The position numbers were made by a program, and so were the translations under genes. Positions 47,971 to 62,873 of a DNA stretch of 64,000 nucleotides are shown piece after piece (within the stretch, counting starts at the first letter, position 1; every line of letters begins with the position of its first letter). Location: NCBI GenBank assembly GCA_003993805.1, contig RSEF01000031.1, positions 54,616,130-54,680,129 on the forward strand, written 5' to 3'. Source of the DNA: Himantopus leucocephalus (taxonomy: Eukaryota; Chordata; Aves; Charadriiformes; Recurvirostridae). Below the pieces are notes generated by a model, which made no database searches, was not told the DNA's origin, and saw only the letters and a list, made by a program, of their open reading frames with translations.

Positions 47971-49690
47971 GAAAGAGTGGGAGCTGAATGCAGAGGAGGG
48001 CTTGCAAAAAGAAAATCATGTGGAAGCATGGTGCAATTCTCAAAGTGTCAAACATTATTAATAAAACTAAAAATAATCTAACAAAAGAAGAATAAAGGAG
48101 GAACAACAAAAATAACTAACTTTTCCCTGCATGAGACAGACCTAGTTGTCTTTTCACCTGATCTTCTATACAGCACGAGTACTTTGAGAAATTATCAAAC
48201 AATGAAAGACACAGTAGACAATTTATATCAGTATGCTCAGCTTCAAGGAAGTATCTTTATTTGAGCTACAGATTCATCAGGAAAAGAAACTACATTTTTA
48301 AAAATGTCAGCTTTTCGTCCCCCTGCAGCTCACTGGTTACAGGTTCAAATGCTGTGAGTCAGGCTGGATATTAACACCACTGAAGCTGGGTGAAATATTC
48401 ATAGCAAAATGTGTCTACTTCTGAGCAAAACACATTCACATAATTGAAACAATTGTGCCAAATGATGACTTTGTAATCATTTTATATACACATGTAAATA
48501 TAGGATTGTGTAAAAACAGAACATGAAGTGATTTTTTATTTTTATCGCTGCTCATTTTTGTTTTGAAATGCATTAGTTATAATTTGCATGGCAGTGATTT
48601 TGATTTTCCTGAGGGTAGAGAGCACTGATAGAAACCATTTGGCCTCATTTCTGTAGAAGGAATAGCCATATTAGAATGCTGTATTACTCCTTACTGGCCC
48701 TATTACTCTTCGCCCAGTTGGAATAAAACTCCAACAGCAGGAAGAATCAACCCATACAGTCAGTCAAATGTAGTAGAGGAACTGATTTAGTTCTCATTTG
48801 TCTTCGAAGTAAATATGTGAAAATAATTATTTTCCAGCCCAAAGCAATACCTTTTCTTTAACCAACTTTAGATCCTGGGTTTGGTTGACGCAAAGTGACA
48901 TTTCAGGATTTTCTAAACTATGAGAAGAGACATAGTGGCATCAGGCTGTCTGAAATCTCCTTTTCAAACTTTTAAAACATTTTTGTTGGTTTTCAGAAAT
49001 AATACTTTGTAATGAGGGATTAAAATAATTAATATGTCAGAAGGATTTGGGGAAGGCATATGTAAATTAAAACAAATATTCATTTTTTTCCCCTTCCAAC
49101 CTCAACCATTCTGTAATTTGGTGATTTTACAATCATTTCTGTGCTTACAAACCCGTACTTGTTTCACAACACCTTACCTGTCCTCAGAAAGGTTGACATG
49201 CAAAACCCTTTCATGCCTCTCGTCCTCAATTTTAGGAGGGCAGCTCCCTCACCCTAGAAATTTCTGCTGAAGTACTCTGGCAAGCAAGGCTTTGCCGGGA
49301 AGGCACGGGGCCAACTCTTCTAATCAGTAAAACAATTTGGGTTAAAAGAGCTTGTGACAGGAGATATGTCAAAGGATTTATTGATTTTTAGATAGACAAC
49401 TGATTCTGTGGCCTGATGCACAACTGATTAATAATCTTCCATCGATTTTGTAGTTTTCTTTACAGTAGATACGTTCGTTAGCCGAAACTTGCCACATCAA
49501 TCCTGGATGTGTGCTATTGATGCCATTTCACAGCAGGCACATAGAATTTGATTTTGCTAAACTCAGGCTTCATAAGTGTTTATGTTTTATTTCTCCTTAG
49601 TCACAAGTATTGATCTCAGTGAGCAGCAGTGCTGTAGCAGATACCGGAGGTATTGCTGGGAGCAGTCCATGCTGCAGTAAAAACTATGGA
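47971..49690. other. Unique AT-rich non-coding sequence
   Basis: No gene or named repeat is visible. Confidence 0.55.
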
Positions 49691-49717
49691 CCAATATAGT
49701 CCAACATAGTCCAATAG
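49691..49717. repeat. 10-bp tandem repeat, about 2.7 units
   Basis: CCAATATAGT, CCAACATAGT and CCAATAG follow one another with one mismatch. This is a small local duplication. Confidence 0.7.
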
Positions 49718-52354
49718 AAGATCATACCGGGCATAATTTTTGTTGTCTTTTTACTCATTTAGCCATCTTGCACCCTGAACACCCCAGGAGCTGGCACATG
49801 TCCAGCTCCAGCCTCTCCACATCCTGTACTTTAATTTTTGTCAGCCGTCGGCCGAATGGGTCCATTTTATCCAGCAGTTACCGCGATCCAAACAGGTTGC
49901 ACGCCTTTGCGCCTGGGTGGGAGAGTCCAGTTCCTGATGCAGGTCACTAACGGCAAGATGTTGGCAGCTATACTCATACACAAAATAATTCCATCTCCAC
50001 AGCTATCTACTGTGGAAGATGTGCCTGCTGTATCAACCACAAGCTATGAGATTTCGGGATTTTTTGGATCAGACTGTGTATGTGGCTCAGTTGCTTTCAT
50101 TCCTTAATTGACCTGCTTACTCATCACTTATGTAAATAAATTTTTATAATCTGCTCCACATCTTTTCTGTGTATTATCATTTCTCTGGTGAATTATTATG
50201 ATATATTCAGGCAAAAATCTGATTGTCCACATTACTGAATGATCAAATGCAGGAAATTTCAAAGAATAAAAAAAGTTTAAAGGCTTTGAAAAGGAAAGGT
50301 ATTTTTAAGGAAAAAAAAAGTCCCCTAATCTGCAATGTATTTTCTTTGTCCGCAAATTATTTTGGAACTGAGGGTGTAGTATATTTTGCAAGAACCTTCT
50401 GCAGCATTTTTAGGTACTGATCACGTTGGGTATATTTCTGATTATTCCTCATCCTCTCCTCTCATTTCTTAAACATGGGACAAAATTAAGAAAGAGAAAA
50501 CAAACCACAGATGACTGGTATTAGCCATGCAATTTAACACACTGTTGGAAGGTTTTCTGAAAATGGAAAAAGAGAGAGATTGAACAGATGGAATTTCACT
50601 AAAAGATGAAAAAACAGGAAAAATAAAATAAAATTAATCTTTTTAAAACTGAGAGTTTGAAATTGCTATGGTTTAGATTTGATTTCTCTCTTTTCTTTGC
50701 ATCACATATTGCATTTGCAAGACAGATAAACTGTACTTTACATGGTTTTCATTATTTGTTTTCCCCCCTGTTTTCTTTCTTATTCTGAAGTGTGACCTTG
50801 GAGAATATGAACTGTCTCATCAAGGATTTCTTAATATTGGCCTGACCGGGAAGGGAGATTTTCTGTAAGGAGTCAGGAAGGGTCCGGTATGAAATTACAC
50901 TGATGAATTAACACATTGAGACAATTGTTTGCGATAGTAATGCATTGCTGTGGTGAAGCTGCCACCAGCTGGAGCCACTTTTAACACTGGTGCTAAGAAA
51001 ATTACAAAGGCAGGATTGGCAGGAGTAATAGAAAAGGATAGGTGTGGATGAAAATAAAGAGACAGAGAAAAAACCACGCTAATTAGCTAAGAAATGAAGT
51101 ACCTTTACAACCACTTTTCACAGCCTCAGACAAATAAAGGCTTGAATTTAGCAAAGAATAAATACATGCAAAAAAAAAAAAAAAATCAGATCAGCTAATT
51201 ACCTAAGTAAATGTCATCAAGGCTCTACTGTATTTTGAAATGTCTAAATTAAGTTAATAAAATTAAGTTACTACAGGCTTCAATGGCATACCCCATATTT
51301 GACCGTATATCAGTGGCAGATAAGGTTTCCTTCAGGTTTGCAGCACTTTGTCATTTGCAGTTATCATTTAAGCAGTGTGTGTGTTAGTAGCCACTGTAAA
51401 TAGAATATAGAAAAGGAACTGCTTTGAATAGCAGCCATGCTGTAATACTGCCTTGTAGTACTACATGCCAGACTTCTCTGCACTTTTGATGAGAATCAAA
51501 CATAAGGTCTCATGCAAACTTTGTTTCAAAGACTTTGGGTAAGGGAAAAGGAGTAGTTTTCGCACACCACTGTCACAAACATTTATCACAGAGCAAGATG
51601 TGGGGTGAAAAAACCCCCCAAATGATAGCAAGAGTTTCTCTTTTTTTCTTCCCCCAAATAGAAATGATAATGTCTATCATTTTTGTTGTTAGCAATTATA
51701 AGTTGGCCGCCTACAAGCTGAATGGGATGCGAAACTGGTGGTTATGCTGTTTGCTTTCTGTCAAAAAAGAGACTTCTTGGAAGTGACCTTCTGTTATCAC
51801 AGAAACTAACCGAGTATTAATTAACCTAAGGAGGAACCAAGCTAGCTCTGGTACGCTTTTTCATCTCCTAGTTGCCCTTCACTACATAACACCCCGTGAA
51901 TTCTTTTATCACAACAGAGTAAGAACAGTTTTATAGTTGTGTATATATCCTATTGTTCCCTTTTCACTCATGGTTAAATGATACACTTTTCCTCTTGGCA
52001 TGCATCTATGATTTTAAACCTAACCATTTTAAATTACCAAGGCATTATGATAGTTTTAATCTTCAGGAGATATTTCAGTAACAGGATCAGACCCTTTAGG
52101 TTAAAAGGAGGTAGATGGGAACAGTCCGCAAAACAAACAGTACCCAGTGAAGCACATTCTGTAAACGTTCTTAGAGACAGACAAGCTAAGGAAGGGAAGA
52201 AAATAGCTGAAAAGTTTTTTTTCTTCTGCCACTTAAACATGATGCAGAAAGAAGTACAATCAAAAAATGCAGCAAACTTACAACTGAGTGTGCACGTGGC
52301 TTATCAAGAACTAGAAAGGTGCAGCAAGTTCCCGGGTACTACATTGGCAGTGGG
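49718..52354. other. Unique sequence with a small CpG cluster at 49840-49935
   Basis: CpG appears about eight times within 100 bases (GTCGGCCGAATG, ACCGCGATCC, GCACGCCTTTGCGCC), which is striking in this AT-rich half of the window. An AATAAA lies near 50136, downstream of an 89-codon + frame (49838-50107) that matches nothing I know. The rest is AT-rich, with a 15-A run at about 51171-51185. Confidence 0.4.
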
Positions 52355-52378
52355 ACTCCTTTCAAGACTCCTTTCAAA
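52355..52378. repeat. 12-bp tandem duplication
   Basis: ACTCCTTTCAAG is repeated head to tail, the second copy differing only in the last base. Confidence 0.75.
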
Positions 52379-55300
52379 ACAGTCATTTCAGCATGCTCAC
52401 CTCTCCAATTTACCAGATCAGACCTCAGTAACGTTTGTTTCAAGACGGACACCTTGTTCCACCTTCTAAACTGGTGTCACCATCAGTCAGTGCCTGGAAA
52501 TAGTAAGTAATAACAGCGTACCAGCCCTCCGTCCACTGCTGGTGAGCCATAGAAAAAAGGCTGATATCTCTTACTAAAAAAGCAAATTTTTACTTCCAGG
52601 TAGTCAGGACTGAGCTTCCTGAGAAACAGAGTTTGTGCAGCAAGGGCTGAGACTGGCTGTGTGAATATTTTGGTTTTTTCTCTTGATAGAAGGAAGTTGT
52701 GTTTTTCTATATATCAGTGGACTTTTTTTTTTTTAAAGACAAACACTGATATCCGAAGCTTTGAGCAGGCCATTCTTTAACGTCTTTTACTTATGCAAAA
52801 AAATTACATCAAAACTGGTGATCATAGGAGCCACTCACCCCACCAAGCAAAGCATTCTCAGCTTGTACAGTTGACTCTAACAGCACATCATTACCAGACA
52901 ACTTAACTCTACTTCTTGGAGGTATTAGGCTATTTCTGCTCTGCTGTCCAGTCTCTTCTGGGTTTAATAAGCCTGCCCAAGAGACAGTTCTTAACTCCTG
53001 CTGTTTCTCTTCTAAGATATCAACTTTGGCTTCACAAAGTTGAGCTGACATTAAAGGTCTGCAAGAGGGTTGAAGTCCCTAACTGTTATGGATGTCAACG
53101 GGAATAGAAGATGCCACCACCTGGGAAAACCGTGCACTGCAAATCTAGTTCTTCATCAGTTTAGTGCAATTTCAAACCAAAACGCATTACACCCTGCAAG
53201 TACTATATCTGTAAACTCACATGTTAAAATCACTGTTGTGCCTCTGGGTTGCTGTGTCTATTTATTTTATTATCTCTATCTGACAGAATATCAGACCTGT
53301 ACTTTTACATGCATTCAGTAAGGGGTTAGAGTTCATTTAAAAACTATTCCTTGACTAATTTTGCATGGATTACTATATTGACATTGGGGAAATTTAAGAT
53401 TTTACTGTAAATTCTAGGTACAATGGTGATGGTATAAATACAGAAACAGAGATGTAGACAACCATACATACAAGCAAGCTAAACACATGTATGTATAGTA
53501 CCTAGAAGCAATATAGAATGTTCAGAAATTTTTTTCATTCTTTTGCACTCTTATACTCAGCCAGCAATAGTTTCATGGAATTTGTACAAAGTGAAGATAC
53601 TGTAACTTAATGATGTTAAATGACTCCTCCTAAGATATGGAACAAGTCTACACTTTCCTTACATTATCATATATTAGTAACAACCCTAAGTAATTATAAT
53701 GTATGAAAATTGAGTTCCTTGACTGAAACAACCACCTATTCAGCAAACAAGAGTAGCTGATAAATGCTTCATTGTCACCAATATTCATGGAAAGGGGACT
53801 CGAAGAAATTTAGAGGTGGAATAAAAAATAAGAAATGTGAAAAACATTAATGCGATCCTAGAGATGAAAATTGAACAGGCACTTTTGAATGTGTGTTTAT
53901 AGAAGTGTAATCAACTTCATATCATTTCTTTAATAGAGAAAATTAAATGCAGAAATTATGCTAATGGGATAGTATAGTTCAGAATTTAAACACAGGAGAT
54001 GGAAATCAAAGTTACACTTCCCACTGCAACTGAATATGGATTTTTCCATCTCCACTGACTGAAAGTCTACACAAAAGAGTTGTTATACCTGAGAAGGCAT
54101 ATACTCATTATACAGGCTTTGTTCTTTTAATGTATCCAAGTTAAAGCTGATGTTGTTAACTTAATATTTTGTATCTTTTACTTTAACATAAGTTTAGTAT
54201 TCAGTCATCTAGGGAACATTGAAGAAGCCTGCCTTCTGAACTTGGATAAGATAAGCTGAATTTTTTTGGTACTTTTGGTTATGCAAATCAAATTCTGGTG
54301 TGTTGTGTAGGAGCACAAGCATTGGCGATACCGTGTCCTGAGAGGACTATGGTGCCTGGAAAAATGTCTGATGGACCTGGGAGGGTAAGGTATGAATCCG
54401 TAATGTTTGTTAGATTGAACACCTAAGCTGATTTCAAAGCAAAACACCTTCTGGCTCCTGAGACAGCAACTACTGGCATGTGCTGGGTGGGTGTCTCCTC
54501 CGTGGAGGGCCTGGCATGCAAAACACTAATGGGAGGCTAGCAGAGTGCTGGAGGTGTGTTTTAGGAAAGTGTGATGAGCATCCTTTGCCCTGAAAATGGA
54601 AGGGTAAAGGGAAGGGGAGGAGCTCAACCACCATCATTTGGTAACCAACACTGTGAGATGTTTAGTCCTCTCCCAGAGTACATCATGAGGTCCCAGGTCT
54701 GAATGGTTCTCTGGAGACACCCATTTTCCTATGTAGAGCATACAGAGAGCCTAAAAAAACCCTCAGCCCATAAAAGTGCCTGGTGAGAATTGCCCTAAAA
54801 GTTCAGCTTTAAAGAGCTTAAAAGATCTTCTCTGATGAAAGCTGTTTCATTAAACTTTGATCGGTAAACCATGCACATGTACATATGTAGGTCTGCATGT
54901 ATGTCTTTCTGTAGGTATAACTAAAACCAGGAATGATCGTGTAAAGCAATTCTTGCTAGCTAAAAAATATGCAAAAAAGTAATGGACACCAGCTTTAAAA
55001 ATTTATAGGAATTCTGTGAATGCCATTAAAGCAATTTAGTGAATATACCTAAGATCTATAAACGTATTTCCTATTTTGACAGCCTGTATTGTACAGCAAC
55101 TTCAAATACATATTTAAACAACACAAATACCTGAACTCATATGTGTTTTCTCTCATCTCTTGTTGGCTGAAGCAGCATCACGACCTAATTGAAGAATTCT
55201 GCTGTTAAATGAAAATGGATGTTATAGTAACGTAATAGGGCATGAGAGTTCATGGGTTTGTGTAATTAGACAACAGACTCCAGCCCACTCTGTTCCCAGG

Positions 55301-57827
55301 TGGCCTGAGAGCACTAAAACTTAAACACTATTGAAATGTTAAAGTGAATGCTTGACATCAAAATACTGCTTTCATTATATTATTGCTACCGGAAAGGTAC
55401 AGCAAACTATTTAAAATGTAAGATTAAAAAAAAACAACAAGCGATTCAGCTTGGAAGCTTTCAAGGGCAGACTCTTCCTTAGAGCTAGACTATTTTAAAT
55501 TTATTGTTTTTGAAGGGCACTGTTAAAATGCAAAGCAATAGGAAACATTAACAGATAACCAAAAGTACCTCCTATGCTAAAATGTATAATTGTTGCCAAC
55601 AACTGGTAGAAGTTAGATGGAAATACAATAGCTTGATGTAGTTTACCATCAAGTAATTTGCAGTCATATTCCTGTGCCTATATATTGTTTTCTGAAACAG
55701 AGTTTGAAGAATTACTACAGCTCTATACCTAGACAGTGGAGAATATAAGACAGAAAAAAATCTTGTAACATCCTGAGTTATCAGATTATATTTTCATAGA
55801 GCTCTTTAAGGAAGACAGACTTTGCGAAACACTTGCTGATGGTTGAATTACCAGATTCCCTTACAACCAAAAGAATGATGTTAAACGTTCTTCCTGGCAG
55901 CACAGATCTGCCTAGAAATGGGTAATCATTAGTATAAAACTAGCATGTAACATTTGTGCTTGGAAAGTCAAATCAAATGAAAATACAATTAGCCATAGAT
56001 TTCAGCCGGTTAATTATTCATCCTGAGCAGCATATAAAAATTTAAAGCTCTGTAACTGGCAAGCTGTATTTATAAAACCTGTTCAAGATATTGTATTCTC
56101 AAGCTTAGCTGTAATTTTCACAATATGAGTGGTTTAAATCTCATTTCTGTGTTATATATGGATGTTAGCATTATCAAATTTCCCATTAAAAAATTGTGTC
56201 AAAAAAAACCCCAACAAACAACCAACCAGATAGCTCTAAAACTTGGTATTTTGGTTTCGATTTAAATAGCAATTAACCTTTGTATTTTTTAGGCACAGGA
56301 ATGTACAGTTAGCCTAATAGGGGAGGATTGTAATAAGTATTTATTACTGTTTTAGATTAATGCAAGTTACAGTATGAAATCACAGTATAATCCTGATGGA
56401 CTTGACATGGAGAAAGCAAACAAAATATTAAATAGCAGCAAGGCAGCTATTAAGATAAGGATAGTGTAAATCAATCAAAAATGAATGTGGACATAAACAT
56501 ATGATTATAATATAATTAATTCATTTCTTTATAGTCTTTTCAAAAGCATAATTCTTCCATTATTCCGTGCTCTTTTATCTTTTTTCCCCAGGACTTTCTT
56601 CAGATGCTTTCACAACACTAGTGAAATATACCAAATTTTCAGCAATAAAAGCTGTTTTATTTCCCATATTCATAGTGTGAACACATTATTTTCAATCCTC
56701 TAATTTTATTTTACAACTATCAAAACAATTTTTAGGTCTAGCGGTGGGTTCAGAAATTCTGTAACAATTTCAGCTATTCTGGAAATACATATTTGGTTAC
56801 CAAAAGAGGTTTTTCATACAGAACAATGCAACCCCGTCATATAAGACTGTTAACAATAAACAGAAAAACTGCATTTCTTTGATAGTGATGAATAATGACA
56901 TTAGTATTTAGATCGTTATGATCTTTATGATGATTTGATTCTTCAGCCAAAATTAATTCAAAAGCAAAATTTTGACACAGCTTATTGAATTTGGGTATCA
57001 CCTATTACAAAGAGTGATGCTGTTAAAAAACAGATTGTTTTCATCATTATTCTATTTTTATTCTTTTCAGCAATGTCGATTAAGGGATATTCTGCCTGGA
57101 TATGACAAGGAACACCTGTAGACCCCTGGCATGAAAAAAGGAAATTAAATCTCAAGCAAAATATTTAAAGCAAATAAATTCTTCAGAGGCTGGCGCAGGA
57201 TTCTCTATTATCAGAAGAAAGATACTTGTAGGATTAAATGTGTGCTTATTCATGTTTCATCATTTCCTACCATGGTCTGAAATGCACTATGCTTTAAATA
57301 TAAATAAATCACTGACAGTTAATTAACACACAGTCCTGTTAAAGAGGTCTCCTCAAAAGCAGGCAAATTGAAGTTACACCAAGAAGACTGCCATGAAGGG
57401 AATTTTTTGTAGTGGGTTTCACAAGGGGGTGATATGACAGGCGAGTAATAAAAATAGCCTAAAATAAAATATGATTTTAAAAAACAGTGGGTTTTTTCGT
57501 TGCTTTCCAGAAGCAGTCTTTACCAAATGGTTTCATTTGTTCCGTTCACACAGTTTGTTCAAAACCAGCCTTGTAATAATTAAGGGCATCCTGAAGTCAG
57601 TGGCAGTTGTGATAATTGCTCAGAACAGTAAAAAAAAAAATCAAAATGAAAAAACCCGAGAGCCTTAACCTTAAAGTTGTTTGTGGGATTTCTTGTGGCA
57701 GTCTGAAATACGAATCGCTAGTACTACAGGGACAGCTACTGGCTTTCTGTGGTTGACAAAGCTGGTATAATTGTATGACTTTCTTGTATAATGGTTTAAA
57801 CAAAAGTAAGTAGTTTTTGGTTTGGTT
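52379..57827. other. AT-rich unique DNA, nearly free of open frames
   Basis: No gene, RNA or named repeat. Between about 54450 and 57470 no frame reaches 60 codons. This is ordinary AT-rich intergenic or intronic DNA. The 163-codon frame at 51978-52469 crosses the left boundary and has no known domain. Confidence 0.6.
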
Positions 57828-57837
57828 NNNNNNNNNN
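57828..57837. other. Assembly gap of 10 N
   Basis: Ten undetermined bases between TTTGGTTTGGTT and ATCCTTG, a short scaffold gap beside low-complexity sequence. Confidence 0.95.
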
Positions 57838-60800
57838 ATCCTTGAATAGAGTAGATAAGGAGGATATGCTAGAATGAGCTGATGAGGTGATGAGAAAGAC
57901 TTTACTCACTTCAGACATGATGACATTCCTATTAATAAAAATGCTTTCTAATTGTATAGTATGAAATAGACCTTAAAATAACCCATTGAAGGCAAGGGAT
58001 ATGATTAATTTACTTGGATCTGAAAGCAGAGCCATGGTGAAATGCTACCACTTGTAACAGGACAAAACAGCAACAAATATGTCTAAAAGAGAAAGCAAAG
58101 AATACCTTGTTCAACTGCATTAGAATTTTTATGGGCAGAATAATGATACAAGATGGAATTTGGCCAGGACATTAGACATAATTAATTCCATTAAAGATTG
58201 TCATGAAATCTTTTATGTCAGTGTCTTAGTTTCACTGTTAATTTGAAACATGCTCATTTTTGTTAGCCTAGTGTCTTCAAAACACCATTGATTGAGAACT
58301 GTGACACTTCACACACTGCCTGTATGTTTTTGTAGGTCTTTTGTTCAACTACAGTAAAGTAAATGTATAAAAGAATACAGTAATATCCAGATGTTCCGGT
58401 TATGATTGAAGGACCATTATTTTGTGCCACAGAAACTCATAGGAAAAGATAGTCCCATTCCTAAAGAACTTGCAGTTCATAAGTCTGACCCAGCTTGACC
58501 CTGAGTAGCTTGTGAGAAATTACAGGATCACAGCACATGCTGATTTGACTGCAGAGACTCAGGAAAGTGTCTCTTTCATTAACCAGGGTGACCATATGTC
58601 ACACAGGTTAAAAGTATTTGACATCTGTTTAATTGAGGCTAACAGGTCTTTAGAAAGATAAACATCTAATCTCTCCTTCTTACATGGCAGAAGAGCATGG
58701 CACTGACTTATGGTCTGACGAAACTGGGACAGATATTACTACACTTCTGTGTGACTATCTGTCTTGATATGTAATATGTTTTGTCTGTGCCAGGTTCAAT
58801 GCCTGCTTCTTTTTTATGGAACCTTTAGAGTCTGCTTTAGGTAGTGTCAGACCTTCTGCTCTTGCTACTCTTCTGCTTTTTGTTAGACAAATCAGGCTGA
58901 GCAGAATGCAGTCTTATAACTCTACAATTAAAGTTCTTCTAACACCTGCCTACCATGGACATGATGATGAATGTCATGGACAGCATACTTTTTGACTGGT
59001 GAAAGGAAATGAGTGATGCATTGACTTAACCAAACCAACAAAACAATCCAGGATCTCCTGCTTCCATGTTTTTTATCTGGCAAGGTATTGTACCATAAGA
59101 TTGCCAAGTACCAGACTGTATACACCTGGATCCAGACTACAGACATTTTTTTGCCTGTGGTTATTTCTACAGAACCATGCAGCAGTGAGGTTTCCAGAAA
59201 GAAGTTCATAAGGATTTATTTGCAACAGGCTGTTTATCTCTGCAAGAGGTTTCAGCAGGAGATAGATTTACTAACACATGGCGCTCATCTGAAGAAACTG
59301 CTCTGGGAACTAATTTGTTCAATTATCTGGGAATCTAACTTCAAAGGACCAACAAACAACAAAATAAATATACAGATTTTGGCCTAAAAAACAGCCCAGA
59401 AACCATACTAAACTTAAAACCCAGCAAGAGAGTTGCTTCCATCTACTGGAGCCAAGAAAAAAATGTCAACTGACCATCAAGCTCCTCTAACATGGGCTAT
59501 AAATCAGTTTATTCTTGTCTTGAGTTTCTGGTGTTGAAATCTGAGCTGGTAGGGGAAAACATTGGGTGATTAAAATGGCTTGAAAGTATCCCTTTATGTT
59601 TTCAGTAACTTAGAAATTTTAAGAGATGCAGTTGTAGTTAAAGTTTCTAATTTATACTTGAACATTTTCAAAATATTCTGTAGTTGCTTCATGCAAAACT
59701 GCAAAATGAAGCCCTCAGTTCCTCAGTGCTCATCTCTAGCTAATATACGAGACTAATACTTTTCTATTAACATTGCTCATAAAGAATTTTTTTTTAATTG
59801 TAAGAAGCACTTTGAAAGTTTTCTGCTTCATTTTTATGATGCTTTGTTACTATACAGCATTGCTGTAGCCAGTGCTATGAGGATCTAGAGCCTTCCACAT
59901 CATGGTAATTCAGCTCTCCTCTCCAGAACTGCCCAATGTACTCATCAGAGAGGCTGAGTCATCAACTTTTCTTTTTTTTTTTAAACAGGATAATGTCATA
60001 GAGGTGTGTGGGGAAAACAGTATAGAGTCTGCAGCCTTGAAACTAGAGTGGACTTGGACATTTAAGTTAGCTCTTTAGCACAATGTGACTTTTTTCATCG
60101 TCCAAAGCCTCAACAATACTTTTGTTAAACTGAATAGAAAAAATGCTGCTAACTTACATATGTGCAGAATTAATCAAGTGGGATACTGTGTTTCCCACAC
60201 TCAGGAACTCTGTTTTCAAGTTCTGTAATCAGATTTTTTTAAAAATAATTGGAAAAAAACCTGTAACATCTTGATTTAGGTTATAACATGCCATTGATAG
60301 TTCTAGTTAGCAGAAGCCATTACTAACTCAGATGATTTTTCACTTAATTTTTTTGCAGCAGAACATAGATAGATAAGAGGATGAGCATTTTAAAAGTATT
60401 TCATTATGCAGAATTTGTTAAATCTGAAGCAAAAAAATGTTGGAGATTTCTCAGCTAGAGATATTATAAGTAAACAACACATCAATTTGATAATCATGCT
60501 TGGAAAATATGTTGCTCAAGAGCAATAGACTTACTTTTCATTTATACTTGATATAATTGCAAAATTATTTAGTTTTAGCTATGCAGAGAAGAAATTTAGA
60601 TTTACAGAATAGGAAATCACTCTGACACAATATTTCCTTACCATGAAGAACTTGCTTTTTATTATTCTGCTGTTACTGTTGGCAGCAGTTTTGTAAAGCT
60701 GTTTTATTATCAAAAGTAAATACTAAATTTGAAGCTGACTTCTTTAAAACATATAGTTTTGTTCCACAAAAATTTAAAAGAAAAAATATATAGTTCTTGT

Positions 60801-62851
60801 CTGACACTTGGTTTTGTATCATTTATGAATCAATTATGAATTTGTATCATTTATCACTACATGATTTGCAACTTGAATTTTATTTCAATCTCAAAGTGTC
60901 TCTAGGGCCAAAAATATTTTTTCTTTAATAGACATAACAATGTAGTTAGTATTAAAAATTATTTTATCTGGTCTTTTTGTCTATTCATTGCAGAAAATAA
61001 ATTAATCGCTTTAGCTTGAGGCTGCATAGTTTACTGTCATTAGTGGGGACAGTCAAAGATATGTGAATGTTTCAACAGCAAAGAACCTTCGGGATTTTCA
61101 GCTATTTCTGAGATCTTAATAAAAAATGTTACTGATCAATGAACACACTCCTAAGGAATAAAAAGCAGAATAACCTTAACATTATTCACACTGTTTTGGT
61201 AAAAATTACGGTGATTCATAATGATATTTTTTTTACCTTAGTATAACGTAGTGAAGAATATTAAAGAATATTAGAAAGTTTTGCACCATGTAAACGGGTC
61301 AGAAATGTCAAGTGCTTTTGGTCTTTTTCAGACAGCCTTACACATATAGGTAGCTTTAAACACTTATGAGTTATTCTATTGACCTCTCAGCATATTAAGT
61401 TTTAGCATATTCAAAATTCTGTGCCTATTCATGACCTTTGAAACCATAACTTTAAAGTCAACAGATTATTCGGTACCAATGTAATAAGTGATATTTTAAG
61501 AAAATGAACTTTGTGCTGAAGATACATACTACAGCTTCTAGCATTAATGGAAACAGCATTTCTGAAATTTACATTATTTTTTGTTAGCATTGATTAAAAT
61601 TTGTCCCCGCTTTTATCCATCAACATGATGTTTTTATTTTCCTGAATATCAGTTAAAGCATTTTTAAAAATACACTGACTAATTCCAGTCAGACTACTGT
61701 TTCAAAAATTTGTTTTTGTTGTGCCTCTTTCAAAAAGAAAAGAGAAAGTACTTACTTTTACAACACGATGTCAAGACAAAGGCACACATGTTCATACATG
61801 CCCACATATACAAAGTACTATTCAAATATTTTCAGAGTTTACTGACCAACAGGTAGGAACCCAAATGATAGCCAGAAAAATGGATAACATCTGTTAAAAA
61901 AGAAAAATAAAAAAAAATCGCAGCCCGATTCACTCATATGCAGTGTTTCAATAATTAAAATATTGTCATGCAAAATATAAGGGAAAAAGTTTATTGTTCT
62001 GAATAGGTAGCAGTCAGCATCACTGAAGCAACAGGCTTCATTTTCTATGTATACTTATATGAAAACTTTTTTTATTGATATATTTATTTAAAGAATGGTT
62101 ACAGGCTACATTCAGATCTCATTTTTACCAATGTAAATGTGAAATGATGGAACTGGCCACTGTGTAGTTTTCCTCATGGTTGTGCATTTGAATATCTAGG
62201 ATCACAGTGCTGGCCTTAGGGCTATAGTACACAGTTTTATGGTACTGTATTTTTTGTAGTGATAAGGACATGCTGTGTTTTCAGAGGAATGTCTTGACAA
62301 ATTGCATCAATGAAGGCCACCTCACTCACAATGAAGGTCTGTTTTTTAAAATAGCACTAAAACAAAATAACTGCTGCATTTTGGCAAGGGTCTTAACTAT
62401 TTACAGTGCAACAATCAGAACACTAAATAGTGCTTTAGTACCCGGATCTCCCTAAGTCATAACCCTGACCTGGAGGAAATACTATAATTAGTTTTGTGGT
62501 TTTTTTCCATAAATCCATTATCAATGTAAGCATTCAGAAATCCAGACTGATATTTCTTTTTAACATGCAGAATTTTGATTTTCAACAGCTGCATTGGATC
62601 TTTAATCATATTTTATCTTCATGGGAGCCTTTTTCTAATATATATTAATTGGCTGTTTTCTGTTACAAATTATGAGCTCTTACTTTGATGAGATTCAGTC
62701 ATGTTGGAGTTGAGTATGTAGTTTCCAGCCCCTGCTGGATCCTTAAACCACTACAAACATCTGCATGCCACTGCAGTGCTGAGTAATGGCAGGATTTGGA
62801 TTGATCTGATTTCTGTACAGAATTTTTTTCCATAGGATATTTTAAGCTCTT
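57838..62851. other. AT-rich unique DNA, no features
   Basis: No gene or recognisable repeat. Frames at 58928-59209 and 59088-59387 overlap on opposite strands and carry no domain. Confidence 0.6.
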
Positions 62852-62873
62852 TGCACTAAATCTGCACTAAATC
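62852..62873. repeat. 11-bp perfect tandem duplication
   Basis: TGCACTAAATC occurs twice head to tail. Confidence 0.8.

Noticed and set aside
48310..48360. tRNA-like B-box word GGTTCAAAT
   Set aside because: No matching A box, anticodon arm or acceptor pairing around it; the same word at 42338 likewise lacks a cloverleaf.
51978..52469. 163-codon + open frame
   Set aside because: No recognisable domain. It contains a small tandem duplication and has no supporting promoter or poly(A) context.
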